From: Okeania sp. SIO2C9
GTDB taxonomy: Bacteria; Cyanobacteriota; Cyanobacteriia; Cyanobacteriales; Microcoleaceae
Reading direction: 5' to 3'
Length of the DNA stretch: 64,000 nt
NCBI RefSeq assembly: GCF_010672455.1
Contig: NZ_JAAHGO010000012.1
Location: forward strand, 546,939 to 610,938
Part shown: in pieces, positions 1 to 8,688 of the stretch
How positions within the stretch are numbered: the first letter of the stretch is position 1
How the letters are laid out: each line of letters opens with the position of its first letter
Made by a program: the position numbers and the translations under genes
Notes under the pieces: model-generated
Database searches by the model: none
Told to the model about the DNA's origin: nothing
The model's input: only the letters and a program-made list of their open reading frames with translations

Positions 1-1394
1 ACGGGCAAAATTTAAAACAGGAATTAGAGTTGTCAGGAACTTTTGATGAAAGGCAAATTTGGGAGTTGTTAAAAAGTTTATTGCCCGTATTGGAATTTAT
101 TCATTCTCGACAGGTAATTCATCGAGATATAAAACCAGAGAATATTATTAGGAGAAGAAAAGATAACCAATTATTATTAGTAGATTTTGGGGCAGCTAAA
201 TATGCAACAAAGACTGCTTTAGCTGTGACAGGAACTGTAATTGGTTCGGCAGGATATGCTGCACCAGAACAAGCATTAGGAAAAGCAACTTTTGCTAGCG
301 ATATTTATAGTTTGGGTGTGACTTCTATTCATTTATTAACTCAGGTAGAACCTTTTGATTTATTTGATGTGAGTGAAGGTGAATGGGTGTGGCGAGAATA
401 TTTAAAGTTTACCGTCAGTGATGAAGTTGCTAAACTATTAGATAAAATGATTATGGGAGCGACCAAGAAAAGGTTTCAAAATGTAGGAGAGATATTATCG
501 GTTGTTAACCCTAAATATCAAAAAAAAATCAACTCTATTTACAAGCCAAAAAAATTTCCAATATTTACAAAAGAAGTAGCAAAAGGAGAAAGGTTTACTT
601 TTGAGGTTGTGACGGTCAATAACTCTGGCAAAATCATCAAGCGCACCCAGAGAAATGCGAGGCAAAAAATAGAAGATTTAGGTAATGGTATTAAATTAGA
701 AATGGTTTATATTCCTGGTGGTAGTTTTCTCATAGGTTCACCGAAAAACGAAGCTGGAAGAACTGATAAAGAAAGTCCCCAGCGTAAAGTAACTCTTCAA
801 GCTTTTTGTATGAGTAAATACCCCATTACTCAAGACCAATACTTAGTGATTATGGGGGAAAATCCTTCTTATTTTATAGGAGGAAACCGCCCAGTAGAGA
901 GAGTGACATGGCATAACGCTACAGAATTTTGTCAAAGGCTATCTGAGAAGACTAGGAAAACCTACAGACTACCCAGTGAGAGTCAGTGGGAATATGCTTG
1001 TCGCGCTGGTACGACTACTCCTTTTTATTTTGGCCCTACTATTACCACTGATTTAGTTAACTACAATGGTAAGTATACTTATGACAATGCACCTAAAGGT
1101 AAATATCGAGAACATACTACCGATGTGGGAAGTTTTCCTCCCAATGCTTTTGGTTTATATGACATGCACGGGAATGTAGACGAGTGGTGTCAGGATATTT
1201 GGCATAATAGCTATGAAGGTATTCCCACTGATGGCAATGCTTGGGAAAGTAAGGAAAATAGTGAGTTACGAGTGCTCTGTGGAGGTAGTTGGAATGACTA
1301 TCCCTGGTGGTGTCGAAGCGCTGATCGTGACTGGGATAATACAAATATCTGCATTAACAATGTGGGTTTCCGGGTGGTTTGCTTGTCATTTTAG
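1..1394 (+). CDS. Ser/Thr protein kinase fused to FGE-sulfatase domain (5' end outside window)
   Basis: The reading frame is open from base 3, so the N-terminal lobe of the kinase lies left of the window; the TTG at 30 is not a credible start. Numbering from base 30, the catalytic loop HRDIKPEN is at residues 31-38 and DFG at 52-54, followed by an APE-like APEQ segment, so the active site is intact. From about residue 217 a formylglycine-generating-enzyme type domain runs to the end: IPGGSFLIGSP, a PITQDQY segment, RLPSESQWEYACRAGT, and the tail GGSW..CRSADR..GFRVVC. This is a signalling kinase with a lectin-like FGE fold rather than a sulfatase activator. Substrate unknown. The tail resembles the variable region of diversity-generating retroelement targets (see findings). 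Confidence in the domain calls is high. Confidence 0.9.
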   Translation, partial: GQNLKQELELSGTFDERQIWELLKSLLPVLEFIHSRQVIHRDIKPENIIRRRKDNQLLLVDFGAAKYATKTALAVTGTVIGSAGYAAPEQALGKATFASDIYSLGVTSIHLLTQVEPFDLFDVSEGEWVWREYLKFTVSDEVAKLLDKMIMGATKKRFQNVGEILSVVNPKYQKKINSIYKPKKFPIFTKEVAKGERFTFEVVTVNNSGKIIKRTQRNARQKIEDLGNGIKLEMVYIPGGSFLIGSPKNEAGRTDKESPQRKVTLQAFCMSKYPITQDQYLVIMGENPSYFIGGNRPVERVTWHNATEFCQRLSEKTRKTYRLPSESQWEYACRAGTTTPFYFGPTITTDLVNYNGKYTYDNAPKGKYREHTTDVGSFPPNAFGLYDMHGNVDEWCQDIWHNSYEGIPTDGNAWESKENSELRVLCGGSWNDYPWWCRSADRDWDNTNICINNVGFRVVCLSF

Positions 1395-2315
1395 TATTTT
1401 TCCGGTCTGCTATTTTCCTTTTGTTTTTTGAATCATTTAGATTCTATATTCCCAGATTCTATATTCCCAGATCCGGTGTTCCCTTTGACAAAAATTGGAT
1501 ATATGGTTTAAATCCAAAACAGCTACAGCTTATTAAAAAGCTTAAAACCTAGACAAAGCAGAATTTTTCCTTTCCTAGGTCATTTCAGTTATCAGTTATC
1601 AGTACCTCTGCTTGTTTGCGCAGCATTCCGTAGGAAAGTCAGAAGCTTGAAATATGGAACTTTATTTTTTTTCATCCCCTTGAAAGGGGAGGTTTGATAT
1701 CAAATCCGTTTAATTCGGCACGTAAAAAATGTTCCATCTTCAACCATTACTAAATATTTCTCGATCTCCCCATCTCCCTAACTCCCCTACTCCCCTACTC
1801 CCCTACTCCCCATCTCCCTAACTCCCTTACTCCCCATCTCCCCATCTCCCTAACTCCCCTACTCACCATCTAATTACACCGATGCTACCGGATTTGATAT
1901 GAGACCTTATTTTTTGGTCATGCTGCGCAAACAGCATAATTGTCCTCTTCTTCTATATCTATATAAGATAAGTATAGGCTGAGGCTAAAAGAGAGGAAAA
2001 AATCATTCTGTGAAGCTCTAAAAAAACCGCGTCGCAAAGATTTTTGCCCTTGCACTTCCCAAAAATTCGCGATCCGATTTAAAAAGTGGGGGTTGTTCGT
2101 ATACACGCATGATTTTTTATTCAACCAAGTAGGGGGACAGCGTTTCACAATAGTACTGGTCATTTCAGTTATCAGTTATCAGTTATCAGTTATCAGTGAA
2201 CCTCCGACTGAAGTCGGAGGCTTGAAATACTGAACTAAATATTTTTTTCATCCCCTTAAAAGGGGAGGCACATACCCTCATTTTTTGGTAAAATTTAAGT
2301 ATTGGTATCTTATCT
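1395..2315. repeat. Spacer of dispersed repeats (families B and simple CTCCCCTA repeats)
   Basis: No credible gene. Two family B copies lie at about 1577-1710 and 2158-2300: each has TCAGTTATCAG heptamers, a 'gcttgaaata' segment and an AAGGGGAGG block. Between them is a low-complexity run of CTCCCCTACTCCCC and CCCATCTCC units (about 1765-1865). The block near 1476-1515 (TTGACAAAAATTGGATATAT) reappears in reverse near 39945-39985. An 81-codon minus-strand frame at 1918-2163 overlaps the repeat and has no recognisable motif, so I do not call it. Confidence 0.7.
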
Positions 2316-2319
2316 TGTT

Positions 2320-2585
2320 TGACATCCTCCCGACGCTGACCTGACGGTACAGCGCGGGATTCCTAACCATCGCTGATTAGGCCTTTCTGCTTCAATGCAC
2401 CAGCCTCCAAGGTCGAGCCTCTTTTCGGTCTTACAGTCGCTCCACAGACTGAAACTGCTAGCCCAGCAGCCATATTTCTAACTCTAACACACTATTGACG
2501 AAACCGCAAAATTGATCGGTTTTCCCATACGACGCTCCCCTTCGGGAGAGCGCGGGTCTTCAACCAACGTTGAGATAAAGAAAAA
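2320..2585 (-). mobile_element. TnpB-type 3' end module without tnpB body
   Basis: Read on the minus strand, bases 2473-2363 encode a 36-residue peptide beginning MAAGLAVSVCGATVRPKR and ending LKQKGLISDG. I recognise this as the C-terminal tail seen on cyanobacterial IS200/IS605-type TnpB proteins. It is followed by GGAATCCCGCGCTG and GGAGGATGTCAA, the usual right-end architecture. The transposase/nuclease body is absent, so this is a truncated or non-autonomous copy retaining the region from which TnpB guide RNA is normally made. A near-identical module lies on the plus strand at 41265-41548. Confidence 0.75.
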
Positions 2586-3153
2586 CTTAAGTATCACAAA
2601 ACGGCAAATCTATCAACCCATCGAAAAATGAAGAGAGGAAAATTAGTCATTCATCTAAAAATAAGTTAAGAGCGATCGCTCCTCAAACAACGACATCATA
2701 AGTATTTGCAGCTTCAAAATCTTGTTAAGTAATAAAATAGCTATAGATTATATCACTATTTATAATATTACAAAATTGAGCAAAAGAGCTAAAAAGATTG
2801 AAATTTCGTGAAATGATAGAAAAAATTTTTATCCTTTTTTGTCAGAGATTAATGACAAAGTTTAAAATTTTCAAACTAAAAACTAAAACCTATAACTAAA
2901 ACTTAAAACCCACATAATTTGAGATTGTAAGTTATGGGAGCTATAGATAAAGCATTGTAGTCAAGCTTATACAGCACTATGCAAATAGGTTAGGACATAT
3001 ATAAATGCTCAAAGTTAGTCAGGGATTACTTCTGACTTTTGACTTCTGACTTCTGACTTGCGCGTAGCGCTATATTTGCCTACCAAACAAATTGAGAATA
3101 AATAATCGGAATTAATTTGTTGAGTTTTTAAGGTCAACCTAACCCCTATTTTA
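2586..3153. other. AT-rich spacer, nothing recognised
   Basis: No open frame of note. Contains poly-A-rich text (2870-2910) and a TTCTGACTTCTGACTT short tandem repeat near 3030-3060, a motif that recurs in family D copies. No promoter or RNA is evident. Confidence 0.5.
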
Positions 3154-4341
3154 TTAATTTAACTCATCAGCGATCGCCCGAAATAAAGCAACAGTTTCCA
3201 CATCATCAATAGTCCTCAAAATACTATTACTAGAACCAGTTTTTACGCCAACAAAATTCTTTTCTGGATTAATATAAATGTATTGTCCCCAAGCACCAGT
3301 CGCACAATAATCACCATTTGAACCTTCAGGAATCCACCAATGATATTGATAACCCCACTTAAAATAAAGCTCATCTGTAGCCCCTGGTTTTAAGTGAGGA
3401 CTATCAGGTATTATTGACTCTTTTACCCAACTTTTAGGAATAATTTGTTGCCCGTTAAAATACCCATTATGTAAATAAACTAAAGCAAATTTTGCATAAT
3501 CTCTCAAAGTACAATTCATCCCACAAAAAGTTACTTCAGTTCCATAATTATCAGTTAACCAATAAGCATCTGATTCTGCTCCCATTGGTTGCCATAATTT
3601 CTTTTCTAAATAACTGACAATATCTTGTTTAGTGACTCGCCTCAACAATAAACCTAATATCTGAGTATTCAAACTTACATATTCAAAGTAATTACCTGAT
3701 GGCTCTTTAGCAGGATAATTTAAAATCGCCTTCTCCATAGGTCGCATATACAAAAATAATTTATATAAAAGTTTATTAATATCAGAATTATCATCTTCAT
3801 AGGCTTCACTAAAATTTATTCCAGAAGACATTTGTAGAATATGCTTAATTGGTATATTGTTATATCCAGATGCTTTTAACTCTGGCATATATTTAGTAAT
3901 TGAGTCATCAAGACTTTCAATATAACCATCATTAATCGCAATACCTATTAACGCAGAAATAAAACTCTTTGCCACTGACCAAGAAGTTTTTTTATCATTT
4001 TTTGTATAACCTTGAGAATATTTTTCATAAATAATTACATCATTTTTAACTATTAAAAATCCTGTATTGCCTGTGCGTTGTAAAAAGTCTTTGATTGTCC
4101 GAGTTTCGCCCTGAAATTGATAGGATGTATTCAGGTCGTATAAATTCTCCTGAAAATTATAGGGTTTAGTAGAACGATAAATAATTTTACTGGGAAAAAC
4201 CCGATCCATATGGCGGAAATTATTCACTCTTTTATCATCATCAAACATAGTTATTTTCGGTTCTAGATAAAAGCGCCAAATAATCAAGCAAGTGGTAATT
4301 AGAGGCACAATAAAAATTAGGATAAAGTTGATAATGTTCAT
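3154..4341 (-). CDS. Membrane-anchored serine hydrolase, beta-lactamase/penicillin-binding fold
   Basis: The protein has the class C beta-lactamase/EstB-type layout: an SxxK motif (SVAK, in WSVAKSFISALIGIA), a YxN-type motif (YVSLNTQ) and a C-terminal TGAWGQYIYINP corresponding to the KTG region. An N-terminal hydrophobic helix (NIINFILIFIVPLITTCLIIW) suggests a membrane anchor with the catalytic domain outside the cytoplasm. I start at the second Met (4341) because AGGTAA lies just upstream, and because the ten codons above it fall in a dispersed repeat (CAAGTTACCAAGGTACAG) found again near 6550 and 16400. Such enzymes can be D-amino-acid peptidases, esterases or lactamases; the substrate cannot be read from sequence. 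Confidence 0.85.
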   Translation of the reverse strand: MNIINFILIFIVPLITTCLIIWRFYLEPKITMFDDDKRVNNFRHMDRVFPSKIIYRSTKPYNFQENLYDLNTSYQFQGETRTIKDFLQRTGNTGFLIVKNDVIIYEKYSQGYTKNDKKTSWSVAKSFISALIGIAINDGYIESLDDSITKYMPELKASGYNNIPIKHILQMSSGINFSEAYEDDNSDINKLLYKLFLYMRPMEKAILNYPAKEPSGNYFEYVSLNTQILGLLLRRVTKQDIVSYLEKKLWQPMGAESDAYWLTDNYGTEVTFCGMNCTLRDYAKFALVYLHNGYFNGQQIIPKSWVKESIIPDSPHLKPGATDELYFKWGYQYHWWIPEGSNGDYCATGAWGQYIYINPEKNFVGVKTGSSNSILRTIDDVETVALFRAIADELN

Positions 4342-4408
4342 AGTTATTACCTGAAATATAGCGTTTCTCAAGTTACCAAGGTACAGTTGTTTTTCTTTTT
4401 TACCGAAT

Positions 4409-4606
4409 AATTAAGGTTTAAAGCCTCTCCTTTAAAGGAGAAACAAGCGGTCGTTTGCGGAGCATGACCTTAGGATGGGATGGCGAGGTCTCGGAGCCAT
4501 ATCCAATCGACCAAGAGAAGAAAAAATTTTCACGCTCCGCGTCAATCCTCTTCTTTTCAAGGATAAGTAATAATTAATAATTAATAATTAATAATTAATT
4601 ATTGAA
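4409..4606. repeat. Family A miniature element
   Basis: Begins TACCGAATAATTAAGG, has AAAGCCTCTCCTTTAAAGGAG, an insert GCGGTCGTTTGCGGAGCATG with GATGGGATGGCGAGG, then CAATCCTCTTCTTTTCAAGGA and a TAATTAATAATTAAT tail. The same order is seen at 26820-27027 and 30036-30245. No coding capacity. The following bases to 4912 hold nothing recognisable apart from a duplicated 'ggagctgttgcct' near 4681-4709. Confidence 0.75.
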
Positions 4607-4912
4607 TACTCCCTAAAACAAAAGAATTTTGGGTGCATCTCATATTTGCAAAAATACTTTTTTCCTATATATTCCCTTCCGGAGCTGTTGCCTTTCGGAG
4701 CTGTTGCCTAAAAGCGATAAATTTTTGGCTTTATTAATGCATTGATATAACCCAGAATTTTGTAGCTCACGCTTCTTGGGAATTTTTATATAGATAGAGA
4801 TACTTCTGAAGCAAGGTTCAGGGTTTTCCTTTAGAATGCTTCGCCAACATATCGCGTAGCGAAACGTTATTCATGTTATCATCGGTGGATAAAATTGACT
4901 AGGGATTAACAA

Positions 4913-5029
4913 ATGCCGGATGATTTAGTAACATTTCTTATCGGTATAAGTATTTTGATTTTTTATCTAGTATTTTCAGCTATGACTGAAATGGGAACAA
5001 AATGGTTTGATAGGAAAAAAAATGATTAA
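4913..5029 (+). CDS. Small single-span membrane protein, 38 aa
   Basis: ATG at 4913 opens 38 codons: MPDDLVTFLIGISILIFYLV followed by FSAMTEMGTKWFDRKKND. One hydrophobic helix (residues 5-22) is followed by a charged C-terminus, the pattern of a small bitopic membrane peptide. Its stop overlaps the ATG of the downstream Uma2 gene by eight bases (ATGATTAA), which suggests translational coupling and is the best reason to believe it. Family unknown; it could instead be a leader with no product. Confidence 0.5.
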   Translation: MPDDLVTFLIGISILIFYLVFSAMTEMGTKWFDRKKND

Positions 5030-5645
5030 TACTGTTGCTCTAACTATTCCTGAAAAAAGAATTGTTTTCTATAACTTGAATTGGCAGAAGTACCAAAAAA
5101 TTATTGAAGCTCTGGGAGAAAGTCGCAATGCCAGAATTATATATGATCAAGGAATATTGGAAATTACTATGCCTCTGGAAGAACATGAATTTGCTAGAGA
5201 AATAATTGGTTTATTTATCAGGATTTTAGTTTTTGAAATGGGTTTAAAAATCAAAACTTTGGGCTCGACGACTTTGAATTATCCACAATTAGACAGAGGT
5301 GCAGAACCTGACAATTGTTATTACATTCAAAATCAATCAAAGGTGGCAGGGAAAAAAATTGATTTAACTAAAGATCCACCGCCTGATTTAGTGGTAGAAG
5401 TTGACATTACTCATACCGATATTAATAAGCTTAATCTTTATGCCAGCATGGGAATATCAGAATTTTGGCGTTATGATGGAGAAGTTTTACTAATTTATCA
5501 ACTGCAAAATAAAAAATATGTTGAAGTTGAAACTAGCCCTACATTTCCTAAGATTGAAAAAGCAATATTTTATGAGTTTATCGAACAATCAAAACTAGAT
5601 GAAGTAGAAGCAGAAAAAAAATTAAGAGCTGATTTAAGTAATTAA
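5022..5645 (+). CDS. Uma2 family (DUF820) PD-(D/E)XK nuclease-fold protein
   Basis: 207 residues. The fold signature is visible: an early EFAREIIGLFIRIL helix, RGAEPDNCYYI, and PPDLVVEVDIT, giving the PD...ExD acidic cluster of the restriction-endonuclease-like core. I start at the ATG at 5022, preceded by AGGAAAAA, not at the upstream TTG (5007). It overlaps the 38-codon gene above. These genes are very numerous in cyanobacterial genomes and their biological role is unsettled; a second, diverged member lies at 51992. Ends at the start of a TAATTAATAATTAAT repeat. Confidence 0.85.
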   Translation: MINTVALTIPEKRIVFYNLNWQKYQKIIEALGESRNARIIYDQGILEITMPLEEHEFAREIIGLFIRILVFEMGLKIKTLGSTTLNYPQLDRGAEPDNCYYIQNQSKVAGKKIDLTKDPPPDLVVEVDITHTDINKLNLYASMGISEFWRYDGEVLLIYQLQNKKYVEVETSPTFPKIEKAIFYEFIEQSKLDEVEAEKKLRADLSN

Positions 5646-5676
5646 TAATTAATAATTAATAATTAATAATGACTAA

Positions 5677-5813
5677 TTAGGTAGGTGAGCATAAATAAAC
5701 AAAATATTAGAGGGCGGGTTTTTAGAACTCGAGCGTGCTTAAGTCAAAGCTTTCGTTTTGGTTAAACTCGCCCATACAATTTTTTTAACGTTTAATTAGA
5801 CTTACCTACTTAA
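5677..5813. repeat. Miniature element with TAGGTAGGT-type ends
   Basis: About 137 bp bounded by ATTAGGTAGGTGAGCATAAA on the left and ACTTACCTACTTAAT on the right, which are imperfect inverted repeats. The ends match those of the 129-bp insert at 49171-49299, so the two are one family although the interiors differ. No coding capacity. Confidence 0.65.
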
Positions 5814-5814
5814 T

Positions 5815-6130
5815 AATTACCGAAAAATCGTGGTCCAAAGCCTCTCTTTTTAAGGGGATAAAAAAAGATAATTCCGTATTTTCTTGCTTCCTTATTACAG
5901 AGGTGCTGTTAACTGATAACTGAAATTACCTCTCCTAAAAACTGATAGTACTGGCGAACTTAATTTTTTTTTGTTGATTTTTTTTGTTTTAAAGAAGAGG
6001 CTTTAAACCTTAATTATTCGGTAACTGAAAGAAGGTAAAAGTTATAACAGGGAACACTTAACTGGAAACAGTGGAAAAAACATTGTCTAGTCTAAGATTC
6101 ATCAGCATAAGTCCTAATAGCTTTGGCTAT
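5815..6130. repeat. Remnants of families A and B
   Basis: Starts with TTACCGAAAAATCGTGG and AAAGCCTCTC, then ACTGATAACTGAAATTACC, then a second partial copy ending CTTAATTATTCGGTAACTGA. Appears to be overlapping or truncated copies in both orientations. No gene. Confidence 0.6.
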
Positions 6131-6136
6131 TGCTAT

Positions 6137-6365
6137 ATCTAAAATTTAAAATTTCAAACTTGAAGGTAGTTGGAATAAGTTGTTAAGTGAAAAAGAGTAA
6201 AAGTTATCTAAAATTTAAAATCTTAAACTTGAAGCTAGTTGGAATCAGTTATTAACTGTTAGGTAAAAAAGAGTAAAAGTTATCTAAAATTTAAAATCTT
6301 AAACTTGAAGCTAGTTGGAATCAATTATTAACTGTTAGGTAAAAAAGAGTAAAAGTTATCTAAAA
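6137..6365. repeat. Tandem repeat, three copies of ~76 bp
   Basis: Units begin ATCTAAAATTTAAAAT at 6137, 6206 and 6282; the first is 69 bp, the second and third 76 bp, and a fourth start (ATCTAAAATTTT) at 6358 is truncated. Copies two and three are nearly identical and the first has lost seven bases (CTGTTAG-region). No open frame crosses it. Confidence 0.85.
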
Positions 6366-6409
6366 TTTTCAAGAAAATTGTTGTTCAAATTACGAAATTA
6401 ATTTGTAAT

Positions 6410-6535
6410 GTTTTATCAAAATAATGTGTGTCTAAAACCCCGCCTTTTAAGGCGCAATATTTTTGGAGCTTTTCTCAAATCCCCGTTACAAAAATCACTT
6501 CTGACTTCTGACTTCTGACTTCGTTAAAGCTTCCT
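6410..6535. repeat. Family D dispersed repeat
   Basis: Contains TTTATCAAAATAATGTGTG, then ACCCCGCCTTTTAAGGCG (a palindromic stem), a TTTTTGGAGC segment, and ends in TTCTGACTTCTGACTT heptamers. Other copies: about 11324-11400, 26518-26640 and, reversed, 34370-34560. The following 290 bases before purK hold repeat debris only. Confidence 0.7.
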
Positions 6536-6827
6536 GTTTTGTATATAGCGTTTCCCAAGTTACTGAGGTACAGTTGTTTTTCTTCTTTTCTATTCCTTAC
6601 TCCCTATTTCCTAAAGATATTTTTGCCCGCAACTGAAATAGGATTGCCATAGATTAATGAAACTGATAAAAACTATTTTTATTTTGTTATAGTAGTCGAA
6701 GAAAAGGGCGCGGACATATCAAAAGCTGAAAACTAAGATAACCCAAGATTTTTCCTTCTTCCTTCTTCCTTTTTCCTTCTTTATTCTGCTATAAAATACA
6801 AAAGTTGAAACTGAATTGACAATCAAA

Positions 6828-7985
6828 ATGAATAGTACTGAAAAAGCAAAAAAACACCAAAACAAAATTCAGCGAGTGGGTGTAATTGGTGGGGGTCAGT
6901 TGGCATGGATGATGGCAGATGCTGCTAAAAAATTAGGAGTAGATTTAATTATTCAAACTCCTGAAAAAGATGACCCGGCAGTATCTATAGCAAAAGATAC
7001 TATTTTGGCAGAAATTGATGATGCTCGGGCAACTGCTCAGTTAGCAAATAGTTGTGATGTGATTACTTTTGAAAATGAGTTTATTAATATAGATGAATTG
7101 TCGCTTCTGAGTACAAAAAATGTGATTTTTCGTCCTAACTTATCTGCGTTAAAGCCGTTATTAGATAAATATGAACAGTTATGTTATTTACGAGATTTAG
7201 GTTTACCTGTTCTCAAATTTTGGGAGTGGGAAACAGAAGCTGAAGCAATAAAATTTCCTCTAGTATTGAAAGCACGTCGTCATGGTTATGATGGTCATGG
7301 TATTTCTATTATTCAGGATATTAATAGTTTAAAATCTCAGATAAATCCAAATATTTTCATTCAAGAATTTATCCCTTTTGACCGAGAAGTTGCAATTATT
7401 GCTGCTCGTTCAGTGACTGGTGAAATTAAAGTTTACCCAGTAGTAGAAACACAACAAGAAAATCAGGTTTGTCGGCGGGTTTTTGTCTGTGATGAAAATT
7501 TAGAATTAGTCAAAGAAATTCAGGCGATCGCTCAAACTCTCCTCAATAGTTTAGAAGTTGTGGGAGTATTTGGTATTGAATTATTTATTACTAAAGATAA
7601 AAAAGTTTTAATTAATGAAATTGCTCCTAGAACTCATAACTCTGGTCATTACACTTTGGATGCTTGTGAGACTTCTCAATTTGAACAACATTTACGGGCT
7701 GTTTGTGGTCTACCTCTGGGTAGTACCACTCTTAAGTCTAGGGGCGCAGTGATGGTGAATTTGTTGGGTTATGAATTTGCGGTAAATGACTACTTGACAA
7801 AACGGCAAAAATTAGCTCAAATTCCTAATGCTTCGGTTTGGTGGTATGGCAAAACAGAATCTCGCCCTGGTCGAAAGTTAGGCCATGTAACAGTATTGGT
7901 GCATGAGGAAAATTCTACCAAGTGCCGTCAGAAAGCTGAGGCGATCGCCCAGGAAATTGAAAGTCTCTGGCAGAGTCAAAAATAG
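6828..7985 (+). CDS. purK: N5-carboxyaminoimidazole ribonucleotide synthase
   Basis: ATP-grasp enzyme that carboxylates AIR with bicarbonate and ATP in de novo purine synthesis. The N-terminal VGVIGGGQLAWMMADAAKKLG is the PurK dinucleotide-like loop; PLVLKARRHGYDGHG is the ATP-grasp glycine loop; the end IAPRTHNSGHYTLDACETSQFEQHLRA is the diagnostic PurK metal/AIR region. Length (385 aa) is normal. I start at the ATG at 6828; the TTG at 6816 gives only four more codons and neither has a strong ribosome site. The gene stands alone; its downstream neighbour on the same strand is a probable 6S RNA, an arrangement known from cyanobacteria. Confidence 0.96.
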   Translation: MNSTEKAKKHQNKIQRVGVIGGGQLAWMMADAAKKLGVDLIIQTPEKDDPAVSIAKDTILAEIDDARATAQLANSCDVITFENEFINIDELSLLSTKNVIFRPNLSALKPLLDKYEQLCYLRDLGLPVLKFWEWETEAEAIKFPLVLKARRHGYDGHGISIIQDINSLKSQINPNIFIQEFIPFDREVAIIAARSVTGEIKVYPVVETQQENQVCRRVFVCDENLELVKEIQAIAQTLLNSLEVVGVFGIELFITKDKKVLINEIAPRTHNSGHYTLDACETSQFEQHLRAVCGLPLGSTTLKSRGAVMVNLLGYEFAVNDYLTKRQKLAQIPNASVWWYGKTESRPGRKLGHVTVLVHEENSTKCRQKAEAIAQEIESLWQSQK

Positions 7986-8041
7986 GGAAGTGGGGGAGTA
8001 GGGGAGTAGGGGAGTAGGGGAGTAGGGGAGCTTACCTATAA

Positions 8042-8305
8042 CCCACATTCCGCACGTCAAGAGCGTAACATTAAAAGTAGTATATAAATCTGTAGCTTGC
8101 TAGGTATTTATACTATGCAAATCATCTTAATTACTTTTTTCGTTGATCAAATTCCGAGTCAAAAATTTACGCATAAATACTTGCAGTATTGATTGATTAC
8201 TCAATCACGGCAGCTATGATTTTCTTCTAAAATTCTGTCTCCTGTCTCCTGTCTCCTGACTCCTGACTCCTTCTTTTATACTACATTTTGTCGTGCGGAA
8301 TGTAG
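8042..8305. repeat. ~264-bp element with CACATTCCGCACG ends
   Basis: Left end CCACATTCCGCACG (8043-8056) and right end CGTGCGGAATGT (8292-8303) are inverted repeats. The interior is AT-rich with a CTGTCTCCTGTCTCCTG simple repeat and no open frame. A GGGGAGTA simple repeat sits between it and the purK stop. Non-autonomous element by inference. Confidence 0.65.
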
Positions 8306-8355
8306 GCTATAACCTAACCCGTATTAACTTTTCAGCTTGATTTTCCTAGCATGGG

Positions 8356-8383
8356 GTGACATTCAAAAAATAATAGGTATAAT
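8356..8383 (+). promoter_or_regulatory. Sigma70-type promoter of the putative 6S RNA
   Basis: GTGACA (8356-8361) and TATAAT (8378-8383) are separated by 16 bases, close to consensus for the housekeeping sigma factor. Expected start is near 8390, just before the structured block. Confidence 0.6.
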
Positions 8384-8389
8384 AGTCAC

Positions 8390-8585
8390 TAGGTTCTACT
8401 ACGACGTTGGTGACTGCCAAAAATGTTTTTTTGACCTACAAATCAAAAAACATCGGGACCTAGATGTTTGAGTGGCAGTAAACTGAGCTTGTACTCAGAA
8501 ACTTTAAACTTGAGCCGAGGAACCCACCTGGTATTATCCAGGTCAAAAGCTGAGGTAAGACGGCGTTGCGGTGAACTATTTTTTT
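8390..8585 (+). ncRNA. ssaA: Probable 6S RNA
   Basis: A block of about 190 bases, richer in G+C than its surroundings, follows a near-consensus promoter and ends in a T7 run (8579-8585). ACTGCCA near 8414 pairs with TGGCAGT near 8473, enclosing an ATGTTTTTT/AAAAAACAT arm; a second hairpin ACCTGG-tattat-CCAGGT lies near 8527-8544; the two ends (GTTCTACTACGACG and CGGCGTTGCGGTGAAC) can pair loosely. The position directly downstream of purK on the same strand is the known place of ssaA in several cyanobacteria. 6S RNA binds RNA polymerase holoenzyme. Identity rests on context and size; the exact fold was not computed. Confidence 0.6.
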
Positions 8586-8688
8586 GGGAAGGAAGAAGGA
8601 AGAAGGAAGAAGGAAGAAAATTTTGACTGTAAAAGGTAACAAGTTTTGGGTTTCGTTTATCTCAACCTAACCTACAGAATCTACAAAA

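Noticed and set aside
1..1394. FGE domain as a true sulfatase-activating enzyme
   Set aside because: Fused to a kinase and lacking visible catalytic cysteine pairs in the usual place; a sensor or binding role is more likely.
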